Program-made: the position numbers and the translations under genes | From: an uncultured Sphingomonas sp. | GTDB lineage: Bacteria; Pseudomonadota; Alphaproteobacteria; Sphingomonadales; Sphingomonadaceae | Length of the DNA stretch: 64,000 nt | Assembly: GCA_913776045.1 (NCBI GenBank) | Contig: CAJYOI010000032.1 | Coordinates: 62,001 to 126,000 of the forward strand | Direction of reading: 5' to 3' | The notes under the pieces: generated by a model | The model's input: only the letters and a program-made list of their open reading frames with translations | Databases searched by the model: none | What the model was told of the DNA's origin: nothing | Part shown: positions 9,043-17,855 of the stretch, piece after piece | How the letters are laid out: each line of letters starts with the position of its first letter | Numbering within the stretch: position 1 is the stretch's first letter

Positions 9043-9234
9043 GTGGCCGAAGACACCACCAACGAGATCGTCGCCGCAGCGAAGGACGCCAAGGCGCGGA
9101 CTGAAAAGGCGATCGCGAAGGTCAAGCCGAAGGACGGATGGCCGCTGAAGGCGATCGGCCTGGGCGTCGGCATCGGATCGGCCGCCGTCGCCGCGGCAAT
9201 GCTCTACGCCAACCGCGACAAAAAGGACGACTGA
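9043..9234 (+). CDS. Small single-pass membrane protein, unknown
   Basis: 63 aa from GTG at 9043, with the ribosome site GGGAGA 9 bp upstream and 19 bp after tgt. An acidic then Lys/Ala-rich amphipathic N-terminal half (EIVAAAKDAKARTEKAIAKV) is followed by one transmembrane helix (AIGLGVGIGSAAVAAAMLYA) and a charged tail NRDKKDD. The shape resembles small YqjD/ElaB-like membrane anchors but there is no clear family match. Possibly co-transcribed with tgt. Confidence 0.65.
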   Translation: MAEDTTNEIVAAAKDAKARTEKAIAKVKPKDGWPLKAIGLGVGIGSAAVAAAMLYANRDKKDD

Positions 9235-9260
9235 GGCCGTCTGTGCCCTGCCACGTTCCT

Positions 9261-9341
9261 TCATGCCGGACCTGATCCGGCATCCAGGGCCACGAGCGAC
9301 ACGGCTTTTTGGCTCTGGTTACCGGATCAGGTCTGGCATGA
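9261..9341. repeat. Palindromic intergenic repeat (CATGCCGGACCTGATCCGG type)
   Basis: Two arms of about 31 bp, 9261-9291 and 9311-9341, are imperfect reverse complements: TCATGCCGGACCTGATCCGG against CCGGATCAGGTCTGGCATGA at their cores. RNA from either strand would form a long hairpin. It lies between the small membrane protein gene and the cell-wall hydrolase. This is a common type of dispersed intergenic element in alphaproteobacteria. Confidence 0.75.
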
Positions 9342-9462
9342 CGGGGTAGGAATGATGCCCCTCCAAACCCGACTTTGTTAGCTTAACCATCTAGCGTTCC
9401 ACCGCGGGACACGCCCAAATTCGCTGGCGAAATCGTCAAGGATCGTCGCTATCTGAAATGGC

Positions 9463-10482
9463 GTGATAACACGGTGGTTTTCAACGCAGGGGCGCGGGGC
9501 GCTGGCTGCGCTGGCGGTGTCGCTGGCCGGCGCAGGCTTTTCCGCGCATGCCGGCCGCAGCATTGAGGGCCAGGCGGAGGTGATTCCGATGCCGCCGCCC
9601 CACCCCGTCGGTTTCGACGCGCAGGATCATTTCCCCGGCGCCGCCCTCCTCTACGTCGACGAGCAGAAGGATCTGCCGGTGACCGGCGCGACCGGCACCG
9701 TCGCGCTGCCCGCCGCGCCCGTACCCGACACGGCTATCGAAGGCGACGCTTCGATCCGCGCTGCTCAGCCCTTCACCTTACGCGGATCGACGCTCGACAA
9801 GGCGCGGGCGCTGCAGTGCCTGACGACCGCCATCTACTACGAAGCCGCGACTGAGCCTGATAATGGTCAGGCCGCGGTCGCGCAGGTGATCCTGAACCGC
9901 GTGCGCCATCCGACCTTCCCGGCGACCGTCTGCGGCGTCGTCTATCAGGGGTCGGAGCGGCGGGGGTGCCAGTTCAGCTTTGCCTGCGACGGGGCGATGG
10001 CGCGAGCACCGATGCGCTCGGCCTTCGATCGCGCGCGGCGGGTCGCGGCGCGGGCGCTGGCGGGATACGTCTTCGCGCCGGTCGGCATGGCGACGCATTA
10101 CCATACCTATGCGGTCACTCCGGCCTGGAACCGCAGCCTGGTGATGACCGGCATGTTCGGTGCGCACCTGTTCCATCGGTGGAAGGGCTATTGGGGCACG
10201 CCCGCGGCGTTCCGCCAGAGTTATCTGGGTGGCGAGCCGTTGCCGGGGCCGCACGCGCCGGTCGATGCCCCGTTGCTGGTTGCAGGCACGACGCCGATCG
10301 TCGTCCCGCCCGCGATCGCGACGGCTGCAACGGCATTGATCGCGCAGGCCGCCGTCCCTGCCCCGACTCCGGCGGCCAGCGTGCAGGCCCCGCATGTCGC
10401 CAGCGGGACCGTGCTGGAGCGGTATGCGGACGAGTCCCAGATCCTCGACAAGTGGAAGGACTCAGGCCAGCCACTCAAGTAA
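9463..10482 (+). CDS. SleB-type cell-wall hydrolase
   Basis: 339 aa from GTG; an in-frame stop 9 bp upstream fixes the longest possible start. A hydrophobic signal-like segment (ALAALAVSLAGAGFSAHA) precedes a low-complexity linker and the Hydrolase_2 domain at about residues 115-235. Visible marks are CLTTAIYYEAATEPDNGQ with the catalytic Glu, VAQVILNRVRHPTFP, CQFSFACDG and THYHTYAVTPAW. The domain cuts peptidoglycan (lytic transglycosylase family of SleB/CwlJ). A Pro/Ala-rich tail follows. Likely periplasmic. Confidence 0.88.
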   Translation: MITRWFSTQGRGALAALAVSLAGAGFSAHAGRSIEGQAEVIPMPPPHPVGFDAQDHFPGAALLYVDEQKDLPVTGATGTVALPAAPVPDTAIEGDASIRAAQPFTLRGSTLDKARALQCLTTAIYYEAATEPDNGQAAVAQVILNRVRHPTFPATVCGVVYQGSERRGCQFSFACDGAMARAPMRSAFDRARRVAARALAGYVFAPVGMATHYHTYAVTPAWNRSLVMTGMFGAHLFHRWKGYWGTPAAFRQSYLGGEPLPGPHAPVDAPLLVAGTTPIVVPPAIATAATALIAQAAVPAPTPAASVQAPHVASGTVLERYADESQILDKWKDSGQPLK

Positions 10483-10484
10483 AA

Positions 10485-10508
10485 GGCCCCGCCGTCTCCG
10501 GCGAGGCC
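10485..10508. terminator. Bidirectional hairpin terminator
   Basis: GGCCCCGCCG (10485-10494) pairs with CGGCGAGGCC (10499-10508) with one mismatch and a 4-nt loop. It lies between the convergent hydrolase and DUF-less small protein genes. The AAAA before the first arm gives a U-run for leftward transcripts, so termination is better supported in that direction. Confidence 0.55.
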
Positions 10509-10518
10509 TCGTCCCGAC

Positions 10519-10857
10519 TTAGCGGTAGCGGCGATCCTGGCGGTCGTTGCGCTCCCAGCGGACCTGACGCGACAGCGCGTCGAAGCGGCGGTCGAGGTCG
10601 CGGCGTTCCCACTGCGACAGGCCACCCTGGCGGTAGCGCTGTTCGAGGCGGACGACCTGGCGGAACTCGCCGCGCAGACGGTTGGCTTCGCCGCGGGTCA
10701 GCGACCCGTTGCGGATGCCCTGGTCGATCCGGCGGTCGAGGTTCGCCACGCGGGCGTTGATCGGCCGCCAGCTGTTGTAGCCCTGCGCGCTCGCGACGGC
10801 GGGCACCGTGGCGGTGGCGATGCCGAGACCGGCAAGCATCAACGTGAGTTTCTTCAT
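10519..10857 (-). CDS. Secreted Arg-rich protein, unknown
   Basis: 112 aa starting MKKLTLMLAGLGIATATV, a clear signal peptide cleaved near ASAQG. The mature part is short and rich in Arg, Asp and Gln, with helical repeats (ARVANLDRRIDQGIRNG, LTRGEANRLRGEFRQVVRLE, RRDLDRRFDALSRQVRWERN). This pattern is common in small periplasmic sphingomonad proteins of unknown role. The ATG at 10857 was chosen for the signal peptide; a GTG-rich extension upstream lacks one. Confidence 0.75.
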   Translation of the reverse strand: MKKLTLMLAGLGIATATVPAVASAQGYNSWRPINARVANLDRRIDQGIRNGSLTRGEANRLRGEFRQVVRLEQRYRQGGLSQWERRDLDRRFDALSRQVRWERNDRQDRRYR

Positions 10858-10986
10858 GATACGCACTCCTCTTCGAACCAACCCTGTTCGGGCATGAGAG
10901 GAAGATGGAACGCAGCTGTCGCAGACCCGTGCCGCAAAGTCGGGAAAAGTGTCGCAAATATATGGCAGGCTAACGACTTCGTTCAG

Positions 10987-12780
10987 TTATCCGGCGTTCA
11001 TCTGTGCAGCGATCCAGGCGGTCACATGCGCATCCAGCACGTCGAGCGGGACCGACCCCTGCTCCAGCACCGCGTCGTTGAAGGCGGCCAGATCGAACTT
11101 CGCGCCGAGGGTCGCTTCGGCCTTGCGCCGCAGCGCCAGGATTTTCAGCTCGCCCAGCTTGTACCCCAGCGCCTGTCCCGGCCAGGCGATATAGCGGTTG
11201 ACCTCGGCATCGATGTTCGCCGCCGACAGCGCGGTGTTGTCGAGCATGAACTGGACCGCCTGTTCCTTCGTCCAGCCCTTGGCATGGATTCCGGTGTCGA
11301 CGACCAGCCGGCAGGCGCGCCACATGTCGTAGCTGAGGCGCCCCATCCGCTTCTCGGGCGTGTCGTACAGCCCCATCTCGTTGCCCAGCGTCTCGGCGTA
11401 GAGCCCCCAGCCCTCGGTAAAGGCCGTGAAGTGGGCGAGACGCGTACGAAGCGGCGGCAGGTCGAGTTCCTGCTGCATCGCGATCTGCATGTGATGCCCC
11501 GGCACCGCCTCATGCGCGGTCAGCGAGGGGAGTTCCCACAAGGGTCGCTGATCGAGCTTCGAGGTGTTGACGTAATAGGTCCCCGCGATCCGGTTCTGCG
11601 GACTGCCCTGGCTGTAATAGGCGGTCGTCGTCCCTTCGGCGATCTCGGCCGGAATGGCGCGGACGCCGTAGGGCAGACGCGGCAGGCGGTAGAACAGTGT
11701 CGGCATCTTGCCGTCGATGATCTTGGCGACGCGGGAAGCTGCGGCGAGCAGCTCCTCGGGCGTCCGCGCGTAATATTTCGGGTTGGTGCGCAGCTCCGCC
11801 ACGAACGCCTCGCGGGTCGCGAAGCCGGCCGACCTGGCGACGTCCGTCATCGCGGCGCGAATGCGGGCGACTTCCTTGAGGCCGGTCTGGTGGATCGCTT
11901 CGGGGTCGAGGTCGGTCGTCGTCTGCTGGCGGACGGCGAAGCGGTAATAGGCGGCCCCACCCGGCTGGGCGGAGACGCTGGCGACCTTCGCACACGCCGG
12001 CATGTAGCGGTCGCGGATATAGTCGGCCGCCTTGGTATAGGCCGGGTTGATTCGCTGGCCGATCACCGTCTTCGCGCGCGTCTGGAGCGCGCTCCATTCG
12101 GCGTCGCTCGCGTCCCGCGGCTTGGTCTTGGTGAAGGGCGCGTAGAAGCGCGACGCAGCCGGGTCCGCCGTCACTACGCCGCGAATCGCGCCCTCGACGC
12201 CGCCCATCGATACGCAGGGCTGGGCATAACCGCCTTTCACCGCCTGTTCTGTGATGGCCAGCCAGGTGTCATTGACCGCGGGAAGTTTTTCGAGGCGCAT
12301 CAGGTAATTGGCGTAATCCTGCTTGCCGCGAAAGTTCAGCCGCTCGCCCATCCCGGCCATGCCCTGCCACGGCGAGGAATAGCTGGTGAACAGAATCATC
12401 CGCTGGCCGAAGCGGTTGCCCTCGATCGTCTCGGTCAGCATCCGGCGCAGGATCGACTTGTTCGTGCGATCGGCAGTCGTCAGGCCGGCATCGGGGATCG
12501 CATCGAGCCGCTTGAGGAAGGTTGCGGCCTGCGCGGCGCGCGCGTCCTCGGCGGCGAGCGACGGGTCGCCCAGTTCCGTGTCATAGTCGCGCACGCCGAC
12601 CGACGAAGCGAAAGTCGGGCTGCCGCGCAGCGTCCACGCATAGTGATCGGCGAGCAGCGCCTTCAGGTCATCGGTCGGCGCCGCCGCGGCGGGGCTCGCG
12701 AACGCCAGCGCGACCGCGCCGAAGGTCACGAAGTTCACACCAAAAGCAGGTTTCTGCCGAGCGGAGCCGCTGCGCGTCAT
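10987..12780 (-). CDS. DUF885 family protein, putative zinc peptidase
   Basis: 597 aa with a signal peptide (hydrophobic GVNFVTFGAVALAFASPAAAA). The DUF885 domain fills the rest. It carries LTAHEAVPGHHMQIAM (HExxxGH-like metal-binding motif), TAFTEGWGLYAE and a long helical body. The family is related to carboxypeptidase-like metalloenzymes; activity on peptides is inferred from the motif. Secreted to the periplasm. No operon partner. Confidence 0.87.
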   Translation of the reverse strand: MTRSGSARQKPAFGVNFVTFGAVALAFASPAAAAPTDDLKALLADHYAWTLRGSPTFASSVGVRDYDTELGDPSLAAEDARAAQAATFLKRLDAIPDAGLTTADRTNKSILRRMLTETIEGNRFGQRMILFTSYSSPWQGMAGMGERLNFRGKQDYANYLMRLEKLPAVNDTWLAITEQAVKGGYAQPCVSMGGVEGAIRGVVTADPAASRFYAPFTKTKPRDASDAEWSALQTRAKTVIGQRINPAYTKAADYIRDRYMPACAKVASVSAQPGGAAYYRFAVRQQTTTDLDPEAIHQTGLKEVARIRAAMTDVARSAGFATREAFVAELRTNPKYYARTPEELLAAASRVAKIIDGKMPTLFYRLPRLPYGVRAIPAEIAEGTTTAYYSQGSPQNRIAGTYYVNTSKLDQRPLWELPSLTAHEAVPGHHMQIAMQQELDLPPLRTRLAHFTAFTEGWGLYAETLGNEMGLYDTPEKRMGRLSYDMWRACRLVVDTGIHAKGWTKEQAVQFMLDNTALSAANIDAEVNRYIAWPGQALGYKLGELKILALRRKAEATLGAKFDLAAFNDAVLEQGSVPLDVLDAHVTAWIAAQMNAG

Positions 12781-12888
12781 CGACTGTCGTTCCCCGTTTC
12801 ACAAAATGACCGCGAACACGGCCTTGGGCCGAAGGTGCGCAGGAAAAATCCAACTTTGCAATGCGGTGCCCGCGGCTACGCGACATTT

Positions 12889-12917
12889 GTCATTCCGGCG
12901 AAAGCCGGAATCCAGGG
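12889..12917. repeat. Palindromic intergenic repeat (GTCATTCCGGCGAAAGCCGGAA type)
   Basis: TTCCGGC, GAAA, GCCGGAA (12893-12910) forms a 7-bp stem with a GAAA tetraloop, flanked by GTCA and TCCAGGG. This is the widespread proteobacterial intergenic repeat whose translation reads VIPAKAGIQ. It lies between the DUF885 gene and the end of the winged-helix regulator. Confidence 0.8.
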
Positions 12918-12989
12918 TTCTCTGCGGAAGCCGCGGTCTTGCTTGGCTCTGGGTCCTGACTTCCGTCCGGATCACGGGCTTTCGAAAGG

Positions 12990-14078
12990 TCATGGTGCCG
13001 ATACGGCAGCCAACCTGTCCCGTCGCGTCGCGGCGATGGTGCGTTCGGCCAGCGTAATCGCGGCGACCAGGCAAGCGGCGAACAGGCCGCCTTCGAAAGC
13101 CCCGGCCAGCGTCGGCCCCAGCGTGTTGCCCGCAATCTCCGTCAACGCCCCGAACTTCAGCCGCGAACCCGGGAAGGCATCCGACAATAGCATCAGACTG
13201 CCCGCCAACAGCCGCCCGCCGGTCAGCACGATCACGGAGCCGGCCAGGCCCCCGATCACGCCGGCGGCCAGGATCGCGCGGCGCAGTGCCATGCGGGTCG
13301 CGAACCATGCCGCGAGGCCGACCGCCGCGCCCAGCGCCAGCCCCTCCAGCGCTCCGGTGACGTTGCCCGGTGAGCGGCCGAACAACAGCGTAATCGCGTC
13401 GATCCCCAGCAGCTTGACGATTGCGCCGACGACCATCCCGCCGACCGCCCCGCCCAGGATCCGCCAGCGCGCGTCCCCGGCGCGGGTGGCGAGCGCGATG
13501 CCGAAGGCGACACCGACGCCGCCGAGCAGCGCGATCAGGATGGTCAGGCACAACATCACGATCAGGACCGACGCCGCCCCCGGCCCCGCCTGCACGGGCT
13601 GCGCGGCGCCGGCAAAGCCGTAGATCAGTCCGCCGATCAGGCCTGCCATCCCGGCGCCGACGGTCCCCGCCCCACCCAGCAGCAGCGTGTCGCGGCGGCG
13701 CTCGCCGATCGCGGTGGCGGTGATCGAGGGAACGGGCGTTATCGGTTCGGAGACCGCGGCATCCGATGCGACTATCGCAGCGACGAAGCGATAGCCGTGC
13801 TTGGGCACCGTCTCGATGAAGCGCGGGCGACTGGCGTCGTCGCCCAGCGTCCGGCGCAGCGTCTTGATGCATTGGGTCAGCGCCTCGTCGGTCACCGGCA
13901 CGCCGCGCCAGACGTCTTCTAGGAAGCGGTCCTTGGTGACCAGCCGACCGTTCTCGCGGACCAGCAACACGAGCGCGTCGAGATAGCGGGCGTTGACGTC
14001 GACCGGGGCGCCGTCACGGGTGAGGCGCCGATCTGTCGCGTCAAGGTGCCAGACGTCGAAGCGGTAGCTGTCGGTCAT
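12990..14078 (-). CDS. Membrane-bound winged-helix regulator (CadC/ToxR-like)
   Basis: 362 aa. Residues 1-105 form an OmpR/CadC-type winged helix (DALVLLVRENGRLVTKDRF, then DEALTQCIKTLRRTLGDD and RFIETVPKHGYRFVA). The remainder is highly hydrophobic, Gly/Ala-rich, with about six transmembrane segments, instead of a single helix and sensor domain. It may regulate genes directly from the membrane. MTDSYRF at 14078 was chosen over an upstream ATG because it begins the wing domain. No cognate target is evident beside it. Confidence 0.75.
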   Translation of the reverse strand: MTDSYRFDVWHLDATDRRLTRDGAPVDVNARYLDALVLLVRENGRLVTKDRFLEDVWRGVPVTDEALTQCIKTLRRTLGDDASRPRFIETVPKHGYRFVAAIVASDAAVSEPITPVPSITATAIGERRRDTLLLGGAGTVGAGMAGLIGGLIYGFAGAAQPVQAGPGAASVLIVMLCLTILIALLGGVGVAFGIALATRAGDARWRILGGAVGGMVVGAIVKLLGIDAITLLFGRSPGNVTGALEGLALGAAVGLAAWFATRMALRRAILAAGVIGGLAGSVIVLTGGRLLAGSLMLLSDAFPGSRLKFGALTEIAGNTLGPTLAGAFEGGLFAACLVAAITLAERTIAATRRDRLAAVSAP

Positions 14079-14181
14079 CGCGTGCGGTGGAGCATGGAGG
14101 AGCGGGGTTGGCAAGTTTGTTGGGTTTCACGTCACGCCCCCCGGGTGCTCCCGCGCAGGCGGTAGCACGGGGGAGGAAGAC

Positions 14182-14301
14182 AGCCATGCCTGTACCCGGG
14201 CGAAGACCGGAGCCCAGTTATACGCCAGCATCGAGGGAACGGCGCCGTCGTGACTTCGGTGCTGCCGGGCTCCGGCCTTCGTCGGGGTACAGGCAAGGCT
14301 T
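14182..14301. repeat. Long inverted repeat (intergenic)
   Basis: Arms 14182-14216 and 14265-14301 are imperfect reverse complements; the cores are GCCTGTACCCGGGCGAAG and its counterpart CTTCGTCGGGGTACAGGC. They enclose about 48 bp. It lies between the divergent winged-helix gene and the end of recN and could fold as a large cruciform or RNA hairpin. The sequence class differs from the other repeats here. Confidence 0.7.
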
Positions 14302-14315
14302 AGATGCGCGCCTCC

Positions 14316-15974
14316 CTAAGCCGCGATCAGCCGCTCCGCCTGCGCCCGCGCTTCCGCCGTAATCTCCGCGCCCGACAGCATCCGCGCGATTTCCTCGCGG
14401 CGGTCGTCGGCGTCCAGAACGCGCACGCCCGTCCGCGTCACCGTGCCGTCGTGGCTCTTCGCGATCAGCAGATGCTCGTCGCCGCGCGCAGCGACCTGGG
14501 GGCTGTGGGTAACGACCAGCAGCTGCGCGCCCTTGGCCAGCCGCGACAGCCGATCGCCGATAGCGCTGGCCACCGCGCCGCCGACGCCGCGGTCGATTTC
14601 ATCGAAGATCAGCGTTTCGGCGCCGCCCTCTTCGGCCAGCGCAACCTTCAGCGCGAGGATGAAGCGCGACAATTCGCCGCCGCTGGCGATCTTCATCAGC
14701 GACCCGAATGGCGCGCCGGGATTGGTCGCGACCAGGAATTCGACGCGGTCGCGGCCGTGAGCGCCCCATGTCTCACGCGGCAGCGGCTCGACGAGCGTGC
14801 GGAAGCGGGCCGCGTCGAGCTTCAGCGGCGCGAACTCGGTCGCGACCGCGGTATCGAGGCGTTCGGCAGCCGCCGTGCGCGCGGTCGACAGCACTTCGGC
14901 CGCTTTGGCATAGGCCGCTTCCTTGGCGGCGACGTCGGCTTCCAGCGTGCCGAGCCCCGCCTCGCCGCTGTCCAAACGGTCGAGCCGGCCGCGCAGGTCG
15001 GCGGTCAGTGTCGCCAAGTCGTCGGGCTGGACGCGGTGCTTGCGCGCCATGCCGCGAAGCTCGAACAGGCGCGCCTCGTCATCCTCCTGCGCTCGCGGGT
15101 CGAACGAGAGTTCGCGTGCCGCCTCGATCAGCTTGTCCTCGGCCACCGCGCCCTCGATGACCGCGCGGTCGACCGCGGCGAGGGCTTCGGCTAGCGCTGG
15201 GTGATCGGGGGCGATACGCTCCAACACGCGGGCGGCCTGACGCAGCTTCGACAGACCGCCGTCGCCGTCGGTCAGATAGGCCTCGACCGCACGCAGGTCG
15301 TCGGCGATCTTCTCCGCCCGCTGCATGCCGCGGCGGCGGTCGGCGAGCGTTTCCTCCTCGCCGGGTTCGGGCGCGAGCGCTTCCAGTTCGGCGACGGCGT
15401 GTTCCAGCCAGTCGCGGTCGCGCGCCGCCGCCTCGATCTCGGCCCGTGCGGCGGCGAGCACGGCCTCGGCATCGCGCCACGCGCGATGGGCGATGGCACA
15501 GCTGCCGGCATCGATCCGCCCGAACGCATCGAGCAGCGCGCGGTGACCGGCCGGGGCCAGCAGCCCGCGGTCGTCGTGCTGGCCGTGGATTTCGACCAGA
15601 TAGGCGCCGAGTTCGCGCAGCAGCGCCGCCGACACCGGCTGGCCGCCGACGAAGGCGCGGCTGCCGCCATCGGCCTTCACCACGCGGCGGATGACGAGCG
15701 GTTCGCCGGGCTCCATGTCCAACCCGTTCTGCGCCAGGACGGACGCGAGATGATGGTCGGCGGGCAGGTCGAAGCTGGCCGCTACGCTGGCCTGCGCCGC
15801 GCCATGGCGGACGAGACCGCTGTCGGCGCGTGCGCCCAGCGCCAGCCCCAGCGAATCGAGCAGGATCGATTTGCCCGCGCCCGTTTCCCCAGTGAGCACG
15901 CCCAGCCCGGGCGCGAAATCGAGGTCGAGCGCCTCGATCAGCACGACGTCGCGAATGGAAAGCGCGGTCAGCAT
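14316..15974 (-). CDS. recN: DNA repair protein RecN
   Basis: 552-aa SMC-like protein acting in recombinational double-strand break repair. The N-terminus MLTALSIRDVVLIEALDLDF leads into the Walker A GETGAGKSI. A central coiled coil (rich in Ala/Glu/Arg) separates it from the C-terminal half, with the ABC signature region SGGELSRFILALKVAL and Walker B TLIFDEIDRGVGG, then VVTHSPQVAA. Length and order match RecN. The ATG at 15974 starts the conserved N-terminus. No clear GTTC-N7-GTTC box was found upstream. Confidence 0.97.
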   Translation of the reverse strand: MLTALSIRDVVLIEALDLDFAPGLGVLTGETGAGKSILLDSLGLALGARADSGLVRHGAAQASVAASFDLPADHHLASVLAQNGLDMEPGEPLVIRRVVKADGGSRAFVGGQPVSAALLRELGAYLVEIHGQHDDRGLLAPAGHRALLDAFGRIDAGSCAIAHRAWRDAEAVLAAARAEIEAAARDRDWLEHAVAELEALAPEPGEEETLADRRRGMQRAEKIADDLRAVEAYLTDGDGGLSKLRQAARVLERIAPDHPALAEALAAVDRAVIEGAVAEDKLIEAARELSFDPRAQEDDEARLFELRGMARKHRVQPDDLATLTADLRGRLDRLDSGEAGLGTLEADVAAKEAAYAKAAEVLSTARTAAAERLDTAVATEFAPLKLDAARFRTLVEPLPRETWGAHGRDRVEFLVATNPGAPFGSLMKIASGGELSRFILALKVALAEEGGAETLIFDEIDRGVGGAVASAIGDRLSRLAKGAQLLVVTHSPQVAARGDEHLLIAKSHDGTVTRTGVRVLDADDRREEIARMLSGAEITAEARAQAERLIAA

Positions 15975-16216
15975 ATGTTCCGCCCTTTGCCACGGCTTGA
16001 AGCGGGGGGGAAGGTGGGGATTTGGCGGGGCATTCAGCCAACAGCTCCATTGCACCCCCGTTGTTCCGACTGCCTCACCCGCCCATCATTCTGGCGCAAC
16101 GCCTATTGCCCACTGGATCAGTAGGAATATCTTCGCGTCTGGGAGGAGACGGCCGTGCGGCACCAACAGCTCCCGGTGCCGTGCGACCGTCCCACCGCGA
16201 CGACGAGGAGGATTTC

Positions 16217-16864
16217 ATGGCGCCGCTTCGAAACCAGTCTCCGACGATCCTGACCGTGCCGGGCCTCGGCGGATCCGGGCCCACGCACTGGCAGAGCTTG
16301 TGGGAGGCCGCGCGCGACGACACCGTGCGCGCCGACCTGGGCCTGTGGGACAAGCCGCATCGCAACAGCTGGGTGACGAAACTGGACCAGGCGATCCGCA
16401 CCGCGCAGGCGCCGGTGGTGCTGGTCGGGCATTCGCTCGGCTGCCTCGCCATCGCCTGGTGGGCGGAACTGTCGCCGCAACCCTATGGCTGGCCGGTCGC
16501 GGGCGCGCTGCTGGTCGCGCCGGCCGATGTCGATCGCCGGGATGGGCCGCCGGAACTGGCGGGGTTCGCGCCAGCGCCGACGACGCCCCTGCCCTTCCCG
16601 TCGATCGTCGTCGCCAGCCGCGACGATCCCTGGATTCGCTATGAGCGCGCACAGGCGCTGGCGAGCGGCTGGGGCAGCCATCTGATCGATGCCGGCAGCG
16701 CGGGACACATCAACGCCGCCAGCGGGATCGGCGATTGGGCGGAGGGGCAGGCTCTGCTTGCCGAACTGGTCGACGACATCGGCCTGGCGCATTCGCCGAG
16801 CGAGGGGCGCGCGCTGCTCGCGCGACGGCTGGCGACATCGGGGGAGGCTCGCGCAGGCGTCTGA
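16217..16864 (+). CDS. RBBP9/YdeN-family alpha/beta hydrolase
   Basis: 215 aa. The domain begins TILTVPGLGGSGPTHWQSLW, the hallmark of this serine hydrolase family. It has the nucleophile elbow GHSLGC (Ser), an acidic residue near SRDDPW, and the late His in GSAGHINAASG. The ATG at 16217 follows the strong ribosome site GAGGAGG. Probably cytoplasmic; substrate unknown. The 242 bp upstream to recN holds no gene I can support, only a weak 7-bp CGGCACC/GGTGCCG hairpin. Confidence 0.86.
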   Translation: MAPLRNQSPTILTVPGLGGSGPTHWQSLWEAARDDTVRADLGLWDKPHRNSWVTKLDQAIRTAQAPVVLVGHSLGCLAIAWWAELSPQPYGWPVAGALLVAPADVDRRDGPPELAGFAPAPTTPLPFPSIVVASRDDPWIRYERAQALASGWGSHLIDAGSAGHINAASGIGDWAEGQALLAELVDDIGLAHSPSEGRALLARRLATSGEARAGV

Positions 16865-16883
16865 TCCGTGGCAGGGTACGGCG

Positions 16884-17855
16884 ATGACGATCGATCGCCG
16901 AACATTGCTCGCCGCTTCCCTTGCCGCCGTGCCTGGGGCGGCGGTCGCGCAGAGCCTCGCTGCCCTGCCAGCGCCCGAGACGATCTATCTGTGGCCAGGT
17001 CGCGATGGGCCGGGCCTGATGAATGCCGCATTGGCCGAGGTCGTCGAGAACCGTAGCAAGGACCCCGCTAGCCCCGACCGCGCGGTGTCGGGGGTGCGTC
17101 AGCCGCGGATGGACGTGTATCGGCCTGCGCAGGCGAACGGCGCGGCGATGCTAGTGATGCCGGGCGGCGGCTATACGCGGCTGTCGAGCGACAACGAAGG
17201 CCGCGAGCAGGCGCGGTGGCTGAGCGCGCGTGGAATCACCGTCTTCGTCCTGACCTATCGCCTGCCGGCCGAGGGCTGGCGCGATCCGGCGAATACGCCG
17301 CTGGCCGACGCGCAACGCGCCATGCGGCTGATCCGCGCGAATGCGACACGGTTCGGGGTCGATCCGGCGCGGATCGGGGCGATGGGGTTTTCGGCGGGCG
17401 GGCATCTCTGCGCCGATCTGGCGACCCGGTTCGGCCGGGCGGTGTACGCGCCGATCGATACCGCCGATCGGCTCAGCGCCCGCCCGACGATTGCGGCACC
17501 GATTTATCCGGTCGTGTCGATGGAGGAAGACCTGGCCCACGCCGGCTCGCGCGCCAAGCTGATCGGCGCGCAGGCGACCGACACGATGGTGATCGAACAC
17601 TCGCCCGACCAGCAAGTGACGAAAGACACCCCGCCGCTGTTCCTGGTGCACGCCGAGGACGACGCGACGGTCAAGGTCGCCAACAGCATCGCGCTTGACG
17701 CTGCCGCACGCGCGGCGGTCGTGCCGGTCGAGATGCACCTGTTCGAAAAGGGCGGCCATGGCTTCGGCTGGAGCCGCCGGACTACGGGGCTGCCGGTGCA
17801 TCTGTGGCCGGAATTGTTCGCGGGCTGGGCGAAGGGGCGGTTACTTACGGCGTGA
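16884..17855 (+). CDS. Exported alpha/beta hydrolase (BD-FAE/esterase family)
   Basis: 323 aa with an N-terminal signal, MTIDRRTLLAASLAAVPGAA, carrying an RR pair that suggests the Tat route. The body is an esterase-type fold: oxyanion motif MPGGGYTRLS, nucleophile GFSAGGHLC, acidic DDATVKV and catalytic His in KGGHGFGWS. Proteins of this type often remove acetyl or feruloyl groups from plant polysaccharides; that role is inferred. It starts 19 bp after the preceding hydrolase. Its 3' end overlaps the convergent toxin-like gene by 11 bp. Confidence 0.83.
   Translation: MTIDRRTLLAASLAAVPGAAVAQSLAALPAPETIYLWPGRDGPGLMNAALAEVVENRSKDPASPDRAVSGVRQPRMDVYRPAQANGAAMLVMPGGGYTRLSSDNEGREQARWLSARGITVFVLTYRLPAEGWRDPANTPLADAQRAMRLIRANATRFGVDPARIGAMGFSAGGHLCADLATRFGRAVYAPIDTADRLSARPTIAAPIYPVVSMEEDLAHAGSRAKLIGAQATDTMVIEHSPDQQVTKDTPPLFLVHAEDDATVKVANSIALDAAARAAVVPVEMHLFEKGGHGFGWSRRTTGLPVHLWPELFAGWAKGRLLTA

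Noticed and set aside
10894-13623. 909-codon rightward open frame over the DUF885 gene
   Set aside because: Antisense to the DUF885 protein and the winged-helix regulator; composition is shadow-like.
15955-16000. LexA box for recN
   Set aside because: GAAC-N7-GACC around the recN start differs from the consensus at one position and lies over the start codon; too weak to call.
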